DNA of 64,000 bases, from positions 236,537,741 to 236,601,740 of the forward strand of contig CM041465.1 in NCBI GenBank assembly GCA_023213395.1, given 5' to 3'. This DNA is from Cycas panzhihuaensis. Lineage: Eukaryota; Cycadophyta. Below, piece by piece: positions 47,749-59,176 of the stretch (positions are counted from its first letter, which is position 1; each line of letters begins with the position of its first letter). Under the pieces are notes generated by a model that saw only the letters and a list, made by a program, of their open reading frames with translations, made no database searches and had not been told where the DNA came from. Made by a program: the position numbers and the translations under genes.

Positions 47749-47758
47749 CTGCCCTCTT
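47749..47758 (-). promoter_or_regulatory. Polypurine tract of Tat-like copy 2
   Basis: AAGAGGGCAG on the minus strand directly before the LTR start TGTTTCC. It confirms that 47748 is the LTR boundary and that the flanking mobile domain and RNase H region is internal to the element. Confidence 0.72.
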
Positions 47759-47819
47759 GGCAGTAGAGCCTCATTACTCAGAAGCATAGCACGATGGCGA
47801 ATGATGGCAACAAAATGTT

Positions 47820-47951
<132 letters not shown>

Positions 47952-48299
47952 TTACCCAACAAATATAAGGATGATATGAGCCAAGGGTGATGATGAGTGT
48001 CGTGGCAGGATGCATGGACAGAGATATAAGGGAGAGATAACATAGGGGCTACGTACATGTCACCCTGAGATCAATGGGTAGAGAAAATTGATGGGAGGAT
48101 GCCCTTATCATATAAATGCAATATAAATAGTGGTGATAATCATGGACAAGATCAAATTGATGCTATAAACTGGACATTATATACATAGAGAGCAAAGGAG
48201 ATAAAGACTCTATACCGAGGGTGGCATGAATGGTAAGGTGAGGAGAACAAACCTGGAGATCACCATAGTTTAACCTCATCAGTGGCTAACTTTCAGAGG

Positions 48300-49036
48300 T
48301 ATAAATAGATTAGAAGATGGGAGAGTGGGATGACCTGGAACCTAGAAGAGAAGTGTGACAAAAGAGACCTAGCGGTCAAGGCGAGGGCCCTTAAACATAG
48401 GCAACACACCTAGTAGACTTGGGTGAGGTGAGATACCATGACTTGAGAGTTGCAAAGGAGGATGATGGGTCTGCAGTAGAAGCAGAGCACATTAGTGAGG
48501 GCTTCAATAACAACTGTGTATTCAGCTTCGTTATTAGTGGCTTCAGGAAGGAAGACCTTGAAATACATGTAGTTGTATCCAGAGGGGTTACAGAGGATCC
48601 ATGCAGTGGTAGAAGGGCCTAGGTTGCCATAGCTTCCACTATTAATGAAGATGAGTAATGCCATAGCAAGGGAAGTAAAAGTCTTAGTGAGACGGTTGGG
48701 AAGAGAAAATAATAACATGGTCAACGAGTAAAGAAAGGGATCCAAAAAGGGGGGAAATGATCATGAGGTACTCATATGGCTACGAATAAAGGTTGTAAAG
48801 GGCAGAAGGACCCAAGGAAGAGGCTACCTAGGGACAAGGAGACTGACCTAGTGGATGGGAGGGAGATGGCAGTGAAAAAGGCCCCTTTAGGCTCCCAAAG
48901 GTTACTAAATGAAGTAAAGAGCGGTCCCAGGTGAGGGAGGTGCTTCCCTTAGGAACCCCAAAGGCTTGAATGGGCAGCGAAACTGGGTTCAGGATGACGA
49001 AATGAGCCAAATGAGTATACACATAGGCATGCTTAG
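48300..49036 (-). pseudogene. Second RNase H of Tat-like copy 2, displaced 3' of integrase
   Basis: The frame 48745-48410 reads SGSYGNLGPSTTAWIL, then FLPEATNNEAEYTVVIEAL, then LLCNSQVMVSHL. NNEAEY, the helix after it and the xSQ segment are the hallmarks of the extra, archaeal-type RNase H carried by Tat elements (established for that clade). The first and third acidic positions, normally in D-G-S and D-S-Q, are N-S-G-S and N-S-Q here, both explainable by G-to-A changes, so it is catalytically dead. Further segments continue to about 48300. It lies between the antisense gene and the LTR, not beside the first RNase H. Confidence 0.72.
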
Positions 49037-49237
49037 GACTCACATGAAAACTAAGATGGAAGGAGCCTCACAAGAAATTGGAGGGGTCATCATAAATATG
49101 TTAAGGAGGCAGAAGAAGGAGGCCACAAAAGTAAAATGAGGGATAGACCCAGAAGGTAAAGGCGATATGGGAAAAGAGATGGTTGCAATAGTTATCATGG
49201 TAAGGAAAAAGAAGGAAGTACTCGTCGGGCCCCCGCC
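49037..49237 (-). other. Unassigned stretch between second RNase H and antisense promoter
   Basis: The minus frames 49258-49040 and 49043-48828 could be an N-terminal extension of the second RNase H ORF. They are hydrophobic and proline-rich with no known domain. The ends of the two opposing units probably overlap here. Confidence 0.35.
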
Positions 49238-49245
49238 TATATAAG
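49238..49245 (+). promoter_or_regulatory. TATA box for the antisense plant mobile domain gene
   Basis: tatataag in a GC-rich setting (gcccccgcc just upstream) on the plus strand, about 730 bp before the first in-frame ATG of the mobile domain ORF. Candidate splice acceptors (gcttttttag near 49496, tttttttag near 49642) between them allow a leader intron. Predicted only. Confidence 0.5.
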
Positions 49246-49674
49246 GAAAATTCAGCAAAAATGAAATTCATTTTCACGGGCTCATGATCAATCTAGAGCC
49301 TTTTTCCTTATACAGCAGAGTGCCACCCAACTTCAGAGGCATGCAGAGAGAGATCAGACCATTGGATTAGAGTGAGGAGACAATCGACAAGACTAGAGCG
49401 ACGAGATGGTCATAACAAGACCAGATCCAATGAGTGGATCATACTATACCCACTTCATTTTATCGCCCGAGTTTCATGTATTTTGGTGCTTTTTTAGAGT
49501 GATTCTTAGCTCCTTAAGGGCAAATTAGGATCCTCTAGAGCTTGATTTAGGCCTAGAGAGGGGGAGGCCCAGGGCATTAGGTAGTCCTGGTCCTAGTGGG
49601 CCTGACTGGGGTTCACTCATATAAAGATTTTTATTTTTTTAGGTATATACCCAACTTGCATGGGGGGTATGACT

Positions 49675-49800
49675 GGCCCTGCAGTAAAATTTACAATGCC
49701 ATAGAGTTTGCCATGGGGTTATTGAGAGCATGTTGAAATCTCAACGAGGTCCTGGTCAAACTTCACGGTACTATAGAGTTTGACACAGGGCAGAGACAAC
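49675..49800. repeat. LTR-type hairpin motif in the leader of the antisense gene
   Basis: gtcaaact (49755-49762) pairs with agtttgac (49777-49784) around cacggtactatag, and a weaker copy lies at 49682-49712. This is the same motif as the LTR hairpins at 9482-9509 and 47173-47200. Confidence 0.65.
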
Positions 49801-50833
49801 CAAGCAGAAAAAAGAAGAAAAGGGGGTCTAAAATGGCACCAAACTCAGCCTGGAGAGAGGGAGAGATAACTTGAGGGTAGGTAGATAGATGTAGAGGTGT
49901 TCTAACTGATTATTGGGTGTTTTATAGGTAATTAGTGCAGTAGACAACTATAAAAACATAGAGGTGGCGATGATGAGCTTTATCGAGATGATGACTTGGG
50001 GAGACAGGCGGACCCTAGGGAGATGTGGATTACTGAAGATCATTAAGATGCCCCAGTATGCCTCAGATTAGTGTCTCCTAGTTGACATTATCACCTATTA
50101 GGATTGTAGGCAATATGTATTCCACTACCCCCAGGTAGGAGACATCACTATCACACTAGGGGATATTTGAAGGATCTTGGGTGTGCCAGTGGGAGAAGCA
50201 CCAGCATTACTAGGGGAATTACCTAACAACAATGCTACACACAGGGAGGCAGCCATATATTTCATGGGCCAGGATAAGTGGGAGATGCATGGGATATTAG
50301 TTCAGACCATGGTTATGTCATGGATTCCTCGGGTGAGGAAGTTGATTAGATTGGGTATTCTGTTCTAGATTTCCTAGAAACAGAACTACAGGGATATACC
50401 TAGCAGATGGATGGAGATAGGCAGGAGGTATGAGGCTAGGGAGAGACTAGATCAGGCTACTCTAATAGTGGCAAACATGGTTGCCCAACTAGATGCTATT
50501 AGAGTGATAGGGAGAGGAGGATTTTCCTACTATATCCTATTGTAGTTTTAGATCTTTGATCATTTCAGGGTAGTAACACCATTAGGAGGACCACATTCCA
50601 TCTCGGAATGGGCTCCCATGGTACACAGGTGAAAGACTCAGTTTAGGGGAACTGAGGGCTAGGCTCACATTAGGCGCTCGATGGAGGTGACATCACTAGA
50701 CCTCCTCACCATGGAAGACTATATGATGGATCCATACAGAGGGGTGAGATAGGGCAGTGATGACAAGGTAGGAGGAGTAGGAGGTACCCCTAGAGATGGC
50801 GATGATGATGATGGTGGTGACAAAGATAATGGG

Positions 50834-50951
50834 GCAGGCCCATCAGGAGTAGTACGTGGTGAGGTGGGTCTATCAAGGACTGCAGGAGGTGAGGCAGGTC
50901 CTTTAAGAGGTGTAAGAGGAGAGGCAGGTCCATCAGGAGTTGCAAGGAGAG
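50834..50951 (+). repeat. 30-bp tandem repeat in the PMD gene
   Basis: Four units starting gcaggcc/gtgggtc/gcaggtc encode 10-residue repeats of the type AGPSGVVRGE. Variation between units shows an old array. Confidence 0.85.
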
Positions 50952-51161
50952 GTAGGCCACCTCACGCACTAGTCCAGAGACAAAGGGTGGTAGGCAGACC
51001 TTAGGCAGTAGCAGTGGCAGTAGTGGTAGAGGGAGGAGGATATGCCCTAGTAGGCTAGGCAGTAGGTGAAGTGGTACTCAAGGAGGAGGGGATACAAGTA
51101 GCCGAGGGAGGTCCCGAGGAGGAGATAGTTACCAGAGCTAAGGAGCCAATCATCCTAGGAG

Positions 51162-51289
51162 GTAAGACACTACCCTTCCTTATGAACCTTTTACTATTAG
51201 GCATTTGGATAGTTTGTTTAGATTTAGTTTTAAGGTTTTGATATACATATGGATATGTGGACTGATGCATGATATGTTTGGCTTGGCAG
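51162..51289 (+). other. Predicted spliceosomal intron in the PMD gene
   Basis: Donor ag|gtaagacac at 51162 and acceptor tttggcttggcag|g ending at 51289. The 128-bp interval is T-rich and AT-rich compared with the GC- and purine-rich exons around it. Canonical GT-AG ends. Confidence 0.7.
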
Positions 51290-51967
51290 GAGTAACAGGG
51301 ATGGCGAGGCTGATCAAGGCGATAGTCTGGGAGGTATTTCCAGAGTTTACATGAAGAGGCAACCTCCTATCTAGGTTGGAGAGGAGCCACAATTGGTGGG
51401 GGTACATACGACAATATTTTCCCCATTGATTAGGGCCAAATACATATGGGTAGCAGAGTCCCAGGAGTGCCAGGCGAGGATGGGACAACTATAGGAGGAG
51501 CTAGATATGACTTGCAAGGAGAGAGATGCCTTACAAGGTTGCATCCAAGCATTAGAGGCTCAGGGTAGAGGAGCAGGCAGAGATGCAGAGGGCCGCATCT
51601 GATAGTCATGCTCGAGGAGTGACTCTGAGGAGTGGAGGAGAGGCTTCGATGGGTGGAGGGAGAGAGGGATCATATCCAAGGATGATACGATCAGCTGGTG
51701 GACCACATGGCATTAAGTTCACCGTGGAGTAAGACCTAGATACAGATGCCAGTGGTGACCCTAAAGAGCCCTCGAGATGAGGGGAATGAGGCAGGGAGCT
51801 CTTAGTGGCACAGGAGGAGCCTAGGAGGCATGTGGTCTCTTAGGGAGGGATCACGATGACCAGGAGATGACACTCCATGAGCAGAGGAGCACCAGAGGTC
51901 AGGGTAGGATCAATTTTGATTAGGAAAGCACTAGACCTCTAGGGAGTCACCATATGTTACCACATAA

Positions 51968-52648
51968 TTGTACTCCTCCCTGCAAGGATTCCAGCTTCTT
52001 GCAGATGATGTCCTATATGATATGTGTAATATAATTCTTTATGTATATAGAGAGGGTCCATTGGCACCCTATTTGATGTATGATGATGCACTTATTATAT
52101 ATTTTATTTATATGTTTGTGTATATGTAGACATAGGTGTACAGGTACACAAAGGGCTATACATGATGATGGTTTTGGTTTGTTGTTATATGGTTTTTATT
52201 ATTAGATCATATAGGTGATGGCTAGGCTTCCTTTAATGCAGGGCCATACTCGTAGTGGGAACACATGACGACCATGAGTGTAGGTGATAGGAACATATAA
52301 GGCTAAGAGATAGGGAGCCATACATGTCCATCAAAGGAGCATAGTAGGATATGCAAAGGAAGTGTTGGCTAGAAAGAGTACAGGTACTCGAGTATGCGGT
52401 CCTAGTTGGGGTATGTTCCCAAACTTGGGAGTTATAGGAAACCACACATCTAACAGGGAAGAAGAGTTTCCCTTGGGAGGGAAGCACAAGGTGTCACAAA
52501 AGAGGATAGAGAGATAAGAGAGACACCCTAAGCTAAAATTCCACCCACAGTTTAGAGGAATGAGGATGCATTTAGAGTGGTAGTTTAGGCTCATTTCTGA
52601 GCGAGGAAAAAGAGGTAGTGTGCCTAACCTACACAAGGGTAGAGGTAG
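51968..52648. other. Interval between PMD gene end and integrase end, copy 2
   Basis: Counterpart of 121-634 in copy 1. It is patchily alike; frames 52233-52487 and 52331-52636 (minus) overlap each other and are not both real. A conserved EMSLNYH peptide in both copies more probably reflects conserved nucleotides downstream of pol than a protein. Confidence 0.4.
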
Positions 52649-53800
52649 TCATACGAATAATTTCTTTAGGAAATTTCCATTAACAGATTTTTCAAATTTG
52701 AGGCCTTCCAAGGTTGTAATCCTATAAGCATTGTTATTGAGGCTCTAGAGAATGACAAAGGGTCCAACCCACTTAGGTTCAAACTTAGACATGCGATCAT
52801 AGAGATATTTTATTTTGAGGACATGGTCTCTAGGATGCAAAGGATAGGGGAAAAGGTATTTTTCGTATGTCCTTTATGCCCTAGCCTTAGAGGTGAGATT
52901 CTCTTGGTATGTGACCAAGCATTTATCATCTAGGGCTTCGAGGTCTAGGAGACGAGCCTGATAGAGAGAATCATCATCAACAAGATCCTGAAGAGAGACT
53001 CATAAAGAATGGATCTCTACTTCTAGTGGGAGGACCATCTTCATTCCGTACATAAAGGAAAAAGGGATCATCCCTGTAGCTGTGCAGATGGATGTGCGAT
53101 ATGCACGGGGGGTGGAAGGGAGTTAAAGATGCCAATCCATTTGGGATTGGGTAATGTTTTTCTTCAAAATATTTATAGGGGTTTTATTAAATGACTTTAC
53201 TTGGCCATTGGCTTGAGGGTAATAAGGAGAGGAGGTTTTGTGAGAAATTTTAAATTTCTCACAAAGTTTATCCATCTCCTTATTACACAAGGGAGTTCCA
53301 TTATCTGTGATCAAGACACCAGGGACCCCGAACCGATAAATGATGTGCTAGTAGATGAAGGTGGCTATCATCTTACCAGAAGTAGAAGATAGAAGGATCA
53401 CTTCAGCCCATTTAGTGAAGTATTATGTTATAGTCAAGATGAACTTGTGCTACAACGAGGAAGGGGGAGTTATAGCCCTAATAAGATCTAGTCCCTATTA
53501 TGAGAAGGGCTAGGGAGAGATGATAGGATGTAAAGCCTCAAAAGGCAAGTGGGTGATGTTAGTGTGCTCTTGACACCGATGACACTATAGGACATAAGCG
53601 TGGGTGTCCTTAAAAAGGGATAGCCAATAATACCCCATATGAAGGATCCTTTGGGCCATGGATTGGCCCTCAAAATGACCCTTGCAAATTCCATGATGGC
53701 AGTCATAAAGTATTTATCCTGCTTCATTGTGGTTGACGTAGTAGAGAAGGATCCCATGAAATGGCCTCTTATACAAAACCTCTCCCATAAGGAAGTATTG
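52649..53800 (-). pseudogene. Integrase of Tat-like copy 2
   Basis: The frame 53314-53123 has ITDNGTPLCNKEMDKLCEKF (second D intact, with the Gly that copy 1 lost) and YYPQANGQVKSFN, where the catalytic Glu of copy 1 is Lys. The core start GLDLI lies near 53490 and the zinc-binding part around 53580-53800, both in interrupted frames. The end is at the stop 52649-52651 after NGNFLKKLF. The long frame 53904-53488 is out of register with integrase and is a shadow. Confidence 0.85.
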
Positions 53801-53929
53801 CCTGATAGTAGCCTAAATACGTGACCTAACTTTAGCGCTTGCTTCAGGATGATACTGCTGCTCAACGAGGTATCACACAATGTCCCCATACCACTCAGTA
53901 TCAATGAGTAGATGAGGGGAGGAATCCTG

Positions 53930-54458
53930 AATAATCAAGATGGGCTCGTCAGGTAAGGAATCATCGATGGGAGTGTCTGAAAGGTTTGGGATGGGGGTGT
54001 TAGCAGCTTGTTCGGTAATTGCCATCCCTTTCTTTGATTTCCTGTTGACAAATTAGAGATCAAATTCCTAAAGGAGGATGACCTAATTGCCAATCCTGCT
54101 TATTAGGTAAGATTGAGTTAATAAGTACCTCAAAGGATCTAACTAAATAATCACCTAAGTAGTATTTCTGAGTAAGTAGTGCCTAAACTTCTTAGTAGCA
54201 TATACCAAGGATAGACATTCCTTCTCGGTGGGAGAATAGTTAAGTTTAATACCCATGAGGATGCAACTGATAAAGTAAATAGCCCTTTCAGTTCCTGAGT
54301 CATCCTCTTAGGCTAGCATAGTGCCTAAAGATTCGTCAATAGTCGAAGTATATAGGATGAAAGGCCTGTCAAAGAGAGGGGGCACCAAAGTTGGGGCAGA
54401 AGTGACGGTTTCCTTGAGCTCCTTGAAGGCTTACTAGGCCTTTGAAGATCAAACAAAT
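53930..54458 (-). pseudogene. Ty3-type RNase H of Tat-like copy 2
   Basis: Nucleotide-level match to 1913-2510 of copy 1, in particular aaggcctgtcaaagagaggggg (54362) and ggacattcccttctc (54212). It is split by stops, so no frame over 60 codons remains. It sits between the tandem RT pair and integrase. Confidence 0.75.
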
Positions 54459-56324
54459 GGGGCCCCTTTCTTTAATAGGTTGGTAAGGGGTTTCACGTTT
54501 ATGGAAAAATTCACCAAGAAACACCTAAGGAAACCTAACCTACCTAGGAACAACTTGATTTGTCATTGGGTCCTAGGAGGTGGCATGCCAAGGATGGCCT
54601 TGACTTTGTCTGGATTGATTTGGATACCTTGTTTTGAAATAAGGGATCCAAGGAGTTTGCTAGCTATCATGGCAAACACACATTTGAGGGGATTTAGACT
54701 TATGTGATACTTACAGCATCATGTGAAGATAGCCCACAAATTGGTAGGATGGTGGGCCCTGATGCGTGAGAGGCCCATCATATCATCCATAAAAACCTCT
54801 AAGCTTTTATTGATAAGGTCATGAAAAATAAATTAAATTACCCTTTGATAAGTGGTGCCTGCATTCTTAAGCCCAAAGGGCATCTCTTTGTAAGTGAAGG
54901 TACCCTAAGGCATGGTGAAGGCCGTCTTATGACAATCTTCAGGGGAGATTTGTATTTGGTTGTATCTTGAGAAGTTGTCCATCAAGGACGTGACTTCAAA
55001 ATTGACAGTTCGATTGATGATTTGATGAATAAAGGGGAGAGGAAAGTCATCCTTGGGATATGTGTTATTGATATCACAAAAATCAATGCATATCCTAACC
55101 ATTTCATTCTTTTTAGCAATGGGAACAATATTGGAGACCCACTTGGGGTAGTCGATAGAAGTGATTAACTCTATATTTAGGAGTTTCTCAACTTCTATCT
55201 TAATAGTAGCTTAGAGTTTTGGGTGAAGAGGGCACTACTTTTTTCGCATAGGGCAAGTGCCTAGAACGATGATGAGATTATAGGTGATGATAGAAGGATC
55301 TATCCCCTTCATATTAGAGTAGACCCACGCAAAAACATCGTAGAATTCCTAGAACAGAAGGGTGTACTCCTTTATTTCATTAGGAGAACATGGGGCCCTT
55401 TTCTTTAATAGGTTGGTAAGGGGTTTCATGTTTATGGAAAAATTCACCAAGAAACACCTAAGGAAACCTAACCTACCTAGGAACAACTTGATTTGTCATT
55501 GGGTCCTAGGAGGTGGCATGCCAAGGATGGCCTTGACTTTGTCTGGATTGATTTGGATACCTTGTTTTGAAATAAGGGATCCAAGGAGTTTGCTAGCTAT
55601 CATGGCAAACACACATTTGAGGGGATTTAGACTTATGTGATACTTGCAGCATCATGTGAAGATAGCCCACAAATTGGTAGGATGGTGGGCCCTGATGCAT
55701 GAGAGGCCCATCATATCATCCATAAAAACCTCTAAGGTTTTATTGATAAGGTCATGAAAAATAAATTAAATTACCCTTTGATAAGTGGCACCTGCATTCT
55801 TAAGCCCAAAGGGCATCTCTTTGTAAGTGAAGGTACCCTAAGGCATGGTGAAGGCCGTCTGATGACAATCTTCAGGGGAGATTTGTATTTGGTTGTATCT
55901 TGAGAAGTTGTCCATCAAGGACGTGACTTCAAAATTGACAGTTCGATTGATGATTTGATGAATAAAGGGGAGAGGAAAGTCATCCTTGGGATATGTGTTA
56001 TTGATATCACAAAAATCAATGCATATCCTAACCATTTCATTCTTTTTAGTAATGGGAGCAATATTGGAGACCCACTTGGGGTAGTCGATAGAAGTGATTA
56101 ACTCTATATTTAGGAGTTTCTCAACTTCTATCTTAATAGTAGCTCAGAGTTTTGGGTGAAGAGGGCACTACTTTTTTCGCATAGGGCAAGTGCCTAGAAC
56201 GATGGTGAGATTATAGGTGATGATAGAAGGATCTATCCCCTTCATATTAGAGTAGACCCACGCAAAAACATCGTAGAATTCCTAGAACAGAAGGGTGTAC
56301 TCCTTTATTTCATTAGGAGAACAT
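54459..56324 (-). repeat. 933-bp tandem duplication carrying a complete RT domain twice
   Basis: Units 54459-55391 and 55392-56324 repeat head to tail with a period of exactly 933 bp. By eye about a dozen substitutions separate them (for example at the starts ggggcccctt/ggggcccttt), roughly 98-99 percent identity. Each spans from the pre-RT linker to the start of the RNase H connection. The upstream frames 55102-54905 and 56035-55838 encode the same MVRICIDFCDINNTYPKDDF start differing at one residue, and each has the FMDDMM catalytic box. Because 933 is a multiple of three, frame is kept across the junction. Confidence 0.95.
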
Positions 56325-57145
56325 TTTGTTCCCACCTTTATGACTTTGTTGGGGGCGAGGACAATGTCCTTAGTTTCCCCCATATACATGGCATTCCCCT
56401 CCTCAAAGTGAAGGGGAGGTCGGTCAATAGGAGGGTGTGAAGGAGGAATTAGGTTCGGGTCAGCAAGAGGTGATCTGACGACTAAGATCTTCTATTGACC
56501 AAGCCTGATGTGACTAAGAGGGAAATTGGGCACAGAGCCTGCGAGATGCTCAAGTAAAGCCTCATCATTCTTAAAGTAGTCTATCCCATGGATAACCATA
56601 CTTCGAGAAGATAAAGGGCAAGAGGTCGAAGGGGTTATAGGGCTATAGTGATCGACCCACCACTTAGTGTACTCGAGGGACTCTTCGGAAGAGTCAGAAA
56701 GAGACTCCTCATGATAGGTGTTGAGAGGTTGCTCCACCTCATTGTTAGAGGGAGGTGATATGATGGAAGAAAAGATGGTAGGGGGAATCGCATGGCAGGC
56801 AGGAGCTAGAACATGTGATCCAAGAGGAAAACGAGCCTCCTCAAAAGAAGAAGTTTCAGGTGGAGGCTTGGAATGGAGAGAGCTTTCCCTACTAGTATTT
56901 AGGAAGGAGATGGGATGAGGAAGATCCTCATCCTTACTGTTAGACTCAACATCACTAAAAACAATGAGGTATTCATAGCTCCCTACACCAATAGGGTCAA
57001 AGCGGATGAGGTTTGAGGAAGAAGGGGAAGGACCCTCTTCTAAGTTAGATGAGCCAAGAATATTGATTGAGTAAGCAGAAGCATGGGAAGATAGGCCCTT
57101 ATCACCCTTTACCTTGTTGCAAGCTACTTGATAGGGTTGGCAAGA
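56325..57145 (-). pseudogene. Protease-RT linker of Tat-like copy 2
   Basis: The frame 56737-56492 has YFKNDEALLEHLAGSVPNFP, the same block as in copy 1 (about 3600). It is acidic, serine-rich and of unknown function. The plus-strand frame 56718-56918 is a shadow. Confidence 0.55.
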
Positions 57146-57763
57146 TTATTTAGTGGGAGGAGGCTCCCGAGAGATAACCTTCATTTGCCCCTCATGGAAA
57201 AATTTAAGTTTTCCCCAATGGGACGAGCACATGGCTCCTATTTGGTCAACCCATAGGCATCCCAACAAAAGGTTGTAGTCAATGTCTACGTCCAGAACTA
57301 CAATGTTAGTGAGGACAATTTTATCCTCGAGATTCAGTGGCATTGATTCCAATCCCAAGGGTGTCTTTTCGCTACTATCGTAGCCTTAACACTACCATGG
57401 AACTGGCTCAAGGGCTAAAATGCCAAGCTCTTTCATAACGCACAAGGGCATGGCATTGATGGAAGAACCATTATCTACAACGGTCCTTTGTAGGGTGTAG
57501 TCAGGTGTGTCAATGGTTATGGTGAAAGGATAGTGCCATTGGCATTCCGTTTCACTAAATAAGGGAAGATCCTTGGGATTAAAGAAGGTGACGGGTCCAC
57601 GACTTGGAGTAACACCCAAGGCATGAACGGACATGCCAACCAACCCCAAAGCTTCCAAAAGAAGGGTGCATTGTTCAGGGAAGCTTCTCAAGATATCCAT
57701 CGTGGACATTCCTACGACGATGGTGTAAAGCTCGTCAATGATAGAGAAGGGCTTCCCCTTCAT
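57146..57763 (-). pseudogene. Aspartic protease of Tat-like copy 2
   Basis: Two frames, 57763-57392 (with TVVDNGSSINAMPL) and 57358-57146 (with IVVLDVDIDYNLLLG), broken by a frame change near 57375. The active-site form DNGS equals copy 1. The GRPW segment of copy 1 is GCLW here. It is preceded by a gag-protease linker shared with copy 1 (LEALGL...VHALG). Confidence 0.87.
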
Positions 57764-59176
57764 GGTAGGTTAGGGAAGCACCCTTCGAAAAACATAACAG
57801 TCAGGGCACATGGGAACGGTCTTGGGAAGTATAGGGATTTTTGGAGGAGGGACCTCCAGAAGAGGATCAAGGTAAGGTGTGGAAGAAAAGGTACCATTTG
57901 CCTCTTTAGCTACCTGGGACCAAGTTAAGGCGTATAACAATATGGTCTCAAGTATTGAAATGGCTCTCTTTCCCTTATTTTAGGATCGAGAGGGTGAAGG
58001 AGTGTGGTGGTTGGGAGAACTAAAAGAAAAGGATGCATCCCTTGTACCCTTCCCTTTGTCTTGTAAAGGGTGAGGGTTTAGGGACCTCCCTCTATTTCGT
58101 TTACCTTTTTGTTGGTTAGTGCGATCATATTCCTCGTGTTTAGGGAAGGGATCCTTATGGATGGATTGGTCTAGGTTTGGCATAGATGCCCATTTGGGAG
58201 AAGAATCACATTGGGGGGTAGCTCTAGGGTGCTAGGCCTAGTAGTGTGAATCTTTATAAAAACACTCTCTATGAATGGAACACCACTTCTTCTCTAGGGA
58301 GGAATCTAGCTTCCTCATTTGAGAAGATTGGGCATTACCACCCTTTTGGGGAGTAGCTTGAGAGGCTTGGTAGACTAGTTTGTGTAAGGTGCAGGATGAA
58401 GGGGCTTAGAGTTTAAGCTCCTTCATGGTACATTCCAATGAATGTATAGTAGAAGTAAGGGGATCCAAGGTCTTCTCCATTGGATGGGAAGAAGATCTGG
58501 CAGGCTATTACACTTTAGTTTCACAGGGTGGTGGAGGTGCCTCACACCATTATGAGGGCTTGAGAAGCTTCTTGAGACTTGCCTGGATCTCAATGGCCTT
58601 AAGCACCAAGCACTTGGCTATGGTGGAGTCACACATTGCCATCCCCATTTTAAGGACTTCAATGTGGACTTCTAGTGGAAGGGTATTAATAACGAGGTCT
58701 CTCTTCAACTCCTTAGGCAGGGTTGCCTTGATGGAGTGAAGCAGGTCATGGAAGCATCTCACAAAGTCACAATTCATCTCATCGTGGCCTTATTTAAGAG
58801 ATAAGAGGGCTTTTATTCCACTTTCAAAAGGACGAGCTATGGCAAAATAGTTGACGAATTCATCCACGAGTTATTGGAATGAAAAGATAGAATATGCTAG
58901 CAGGTGATAAAACCACCTAAGGGTATTGCCTTGAAGAGAATGTGGGAAGAGTTTTATGAGTATGTGATCGTAAGCCCAATAATTGATGCATGCCATAGAA
59001 AAGCTATAGACATGCTCTATTGGGTCTTGTGATAAGGCCCCATCGAATTTGGGAACCTTAATAGGGTGAGGCGATAAGTTGGTTCTTAGTGCCTTGATGG
59101 ATAGAGGTGTCAATCTATAGTCCATAAAGGGGCATGCCCTTGATTGGACCATATGATCAAAAGAAGGCAGAAGAGT
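57764..59176 (-). pseudogene. Gag 3' part of Tat-like copy 2, cut by copia A2
   Basis: Frames 59152-58871 (with HPIKVPKFDGALSQDPIEHV and LQGNTLRWFYHL, gag core), 58777-58550 (KRDLVINTLPLEVHIEVLK) and 58183-57980. A possible zinc-binding segment CSIHREC lies near 58280. The core segment KFDGALSQD is present here but deleted in copy 1. The N-terminal proline-rich part lies to the right of copia A2, outside the window. Confidence 0.82.

Larger units (their letters stand above)
49970..51967 (+). pseudogene. Plant mobile domain (PMD) gene, antisense within Tat-like copy 2
   Basis: On the plus strand, opposite to the retroelement. From the ATG at 49970: SFIEMMTWGDRRTLGRCGLL, then LLVDIITY, FHYPQVGDITITLGDI and ILGVPVGEAP, which is the signature of the plant mobile domain (PF10536, as in Arabidopsis MAIN/MAIL1). 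It continues with GQDKWEMHG and a QFW/FDHF-like segment near 50545. Then come a low-complexity region with 10-residue repeats (50834-50951), a 128-bp intron, and a second exon with a charged, probably coiled-coil tail (QECQARMGQL, CKERDALQG). Three stops (TAG, TAG, TGA) at former Trp/Gln-like positions break the domain, and a TAG lies at 51921. Role in the element unknown; PMD proteins of host plants act in silencing and genome stability. Confidence 0.75.

Noticed and set aside
53488-53904. 138-codon minus-strand ORF in copy 2
   Set aside because: It is in another frame from the integrase segments that can be read through the same bases.
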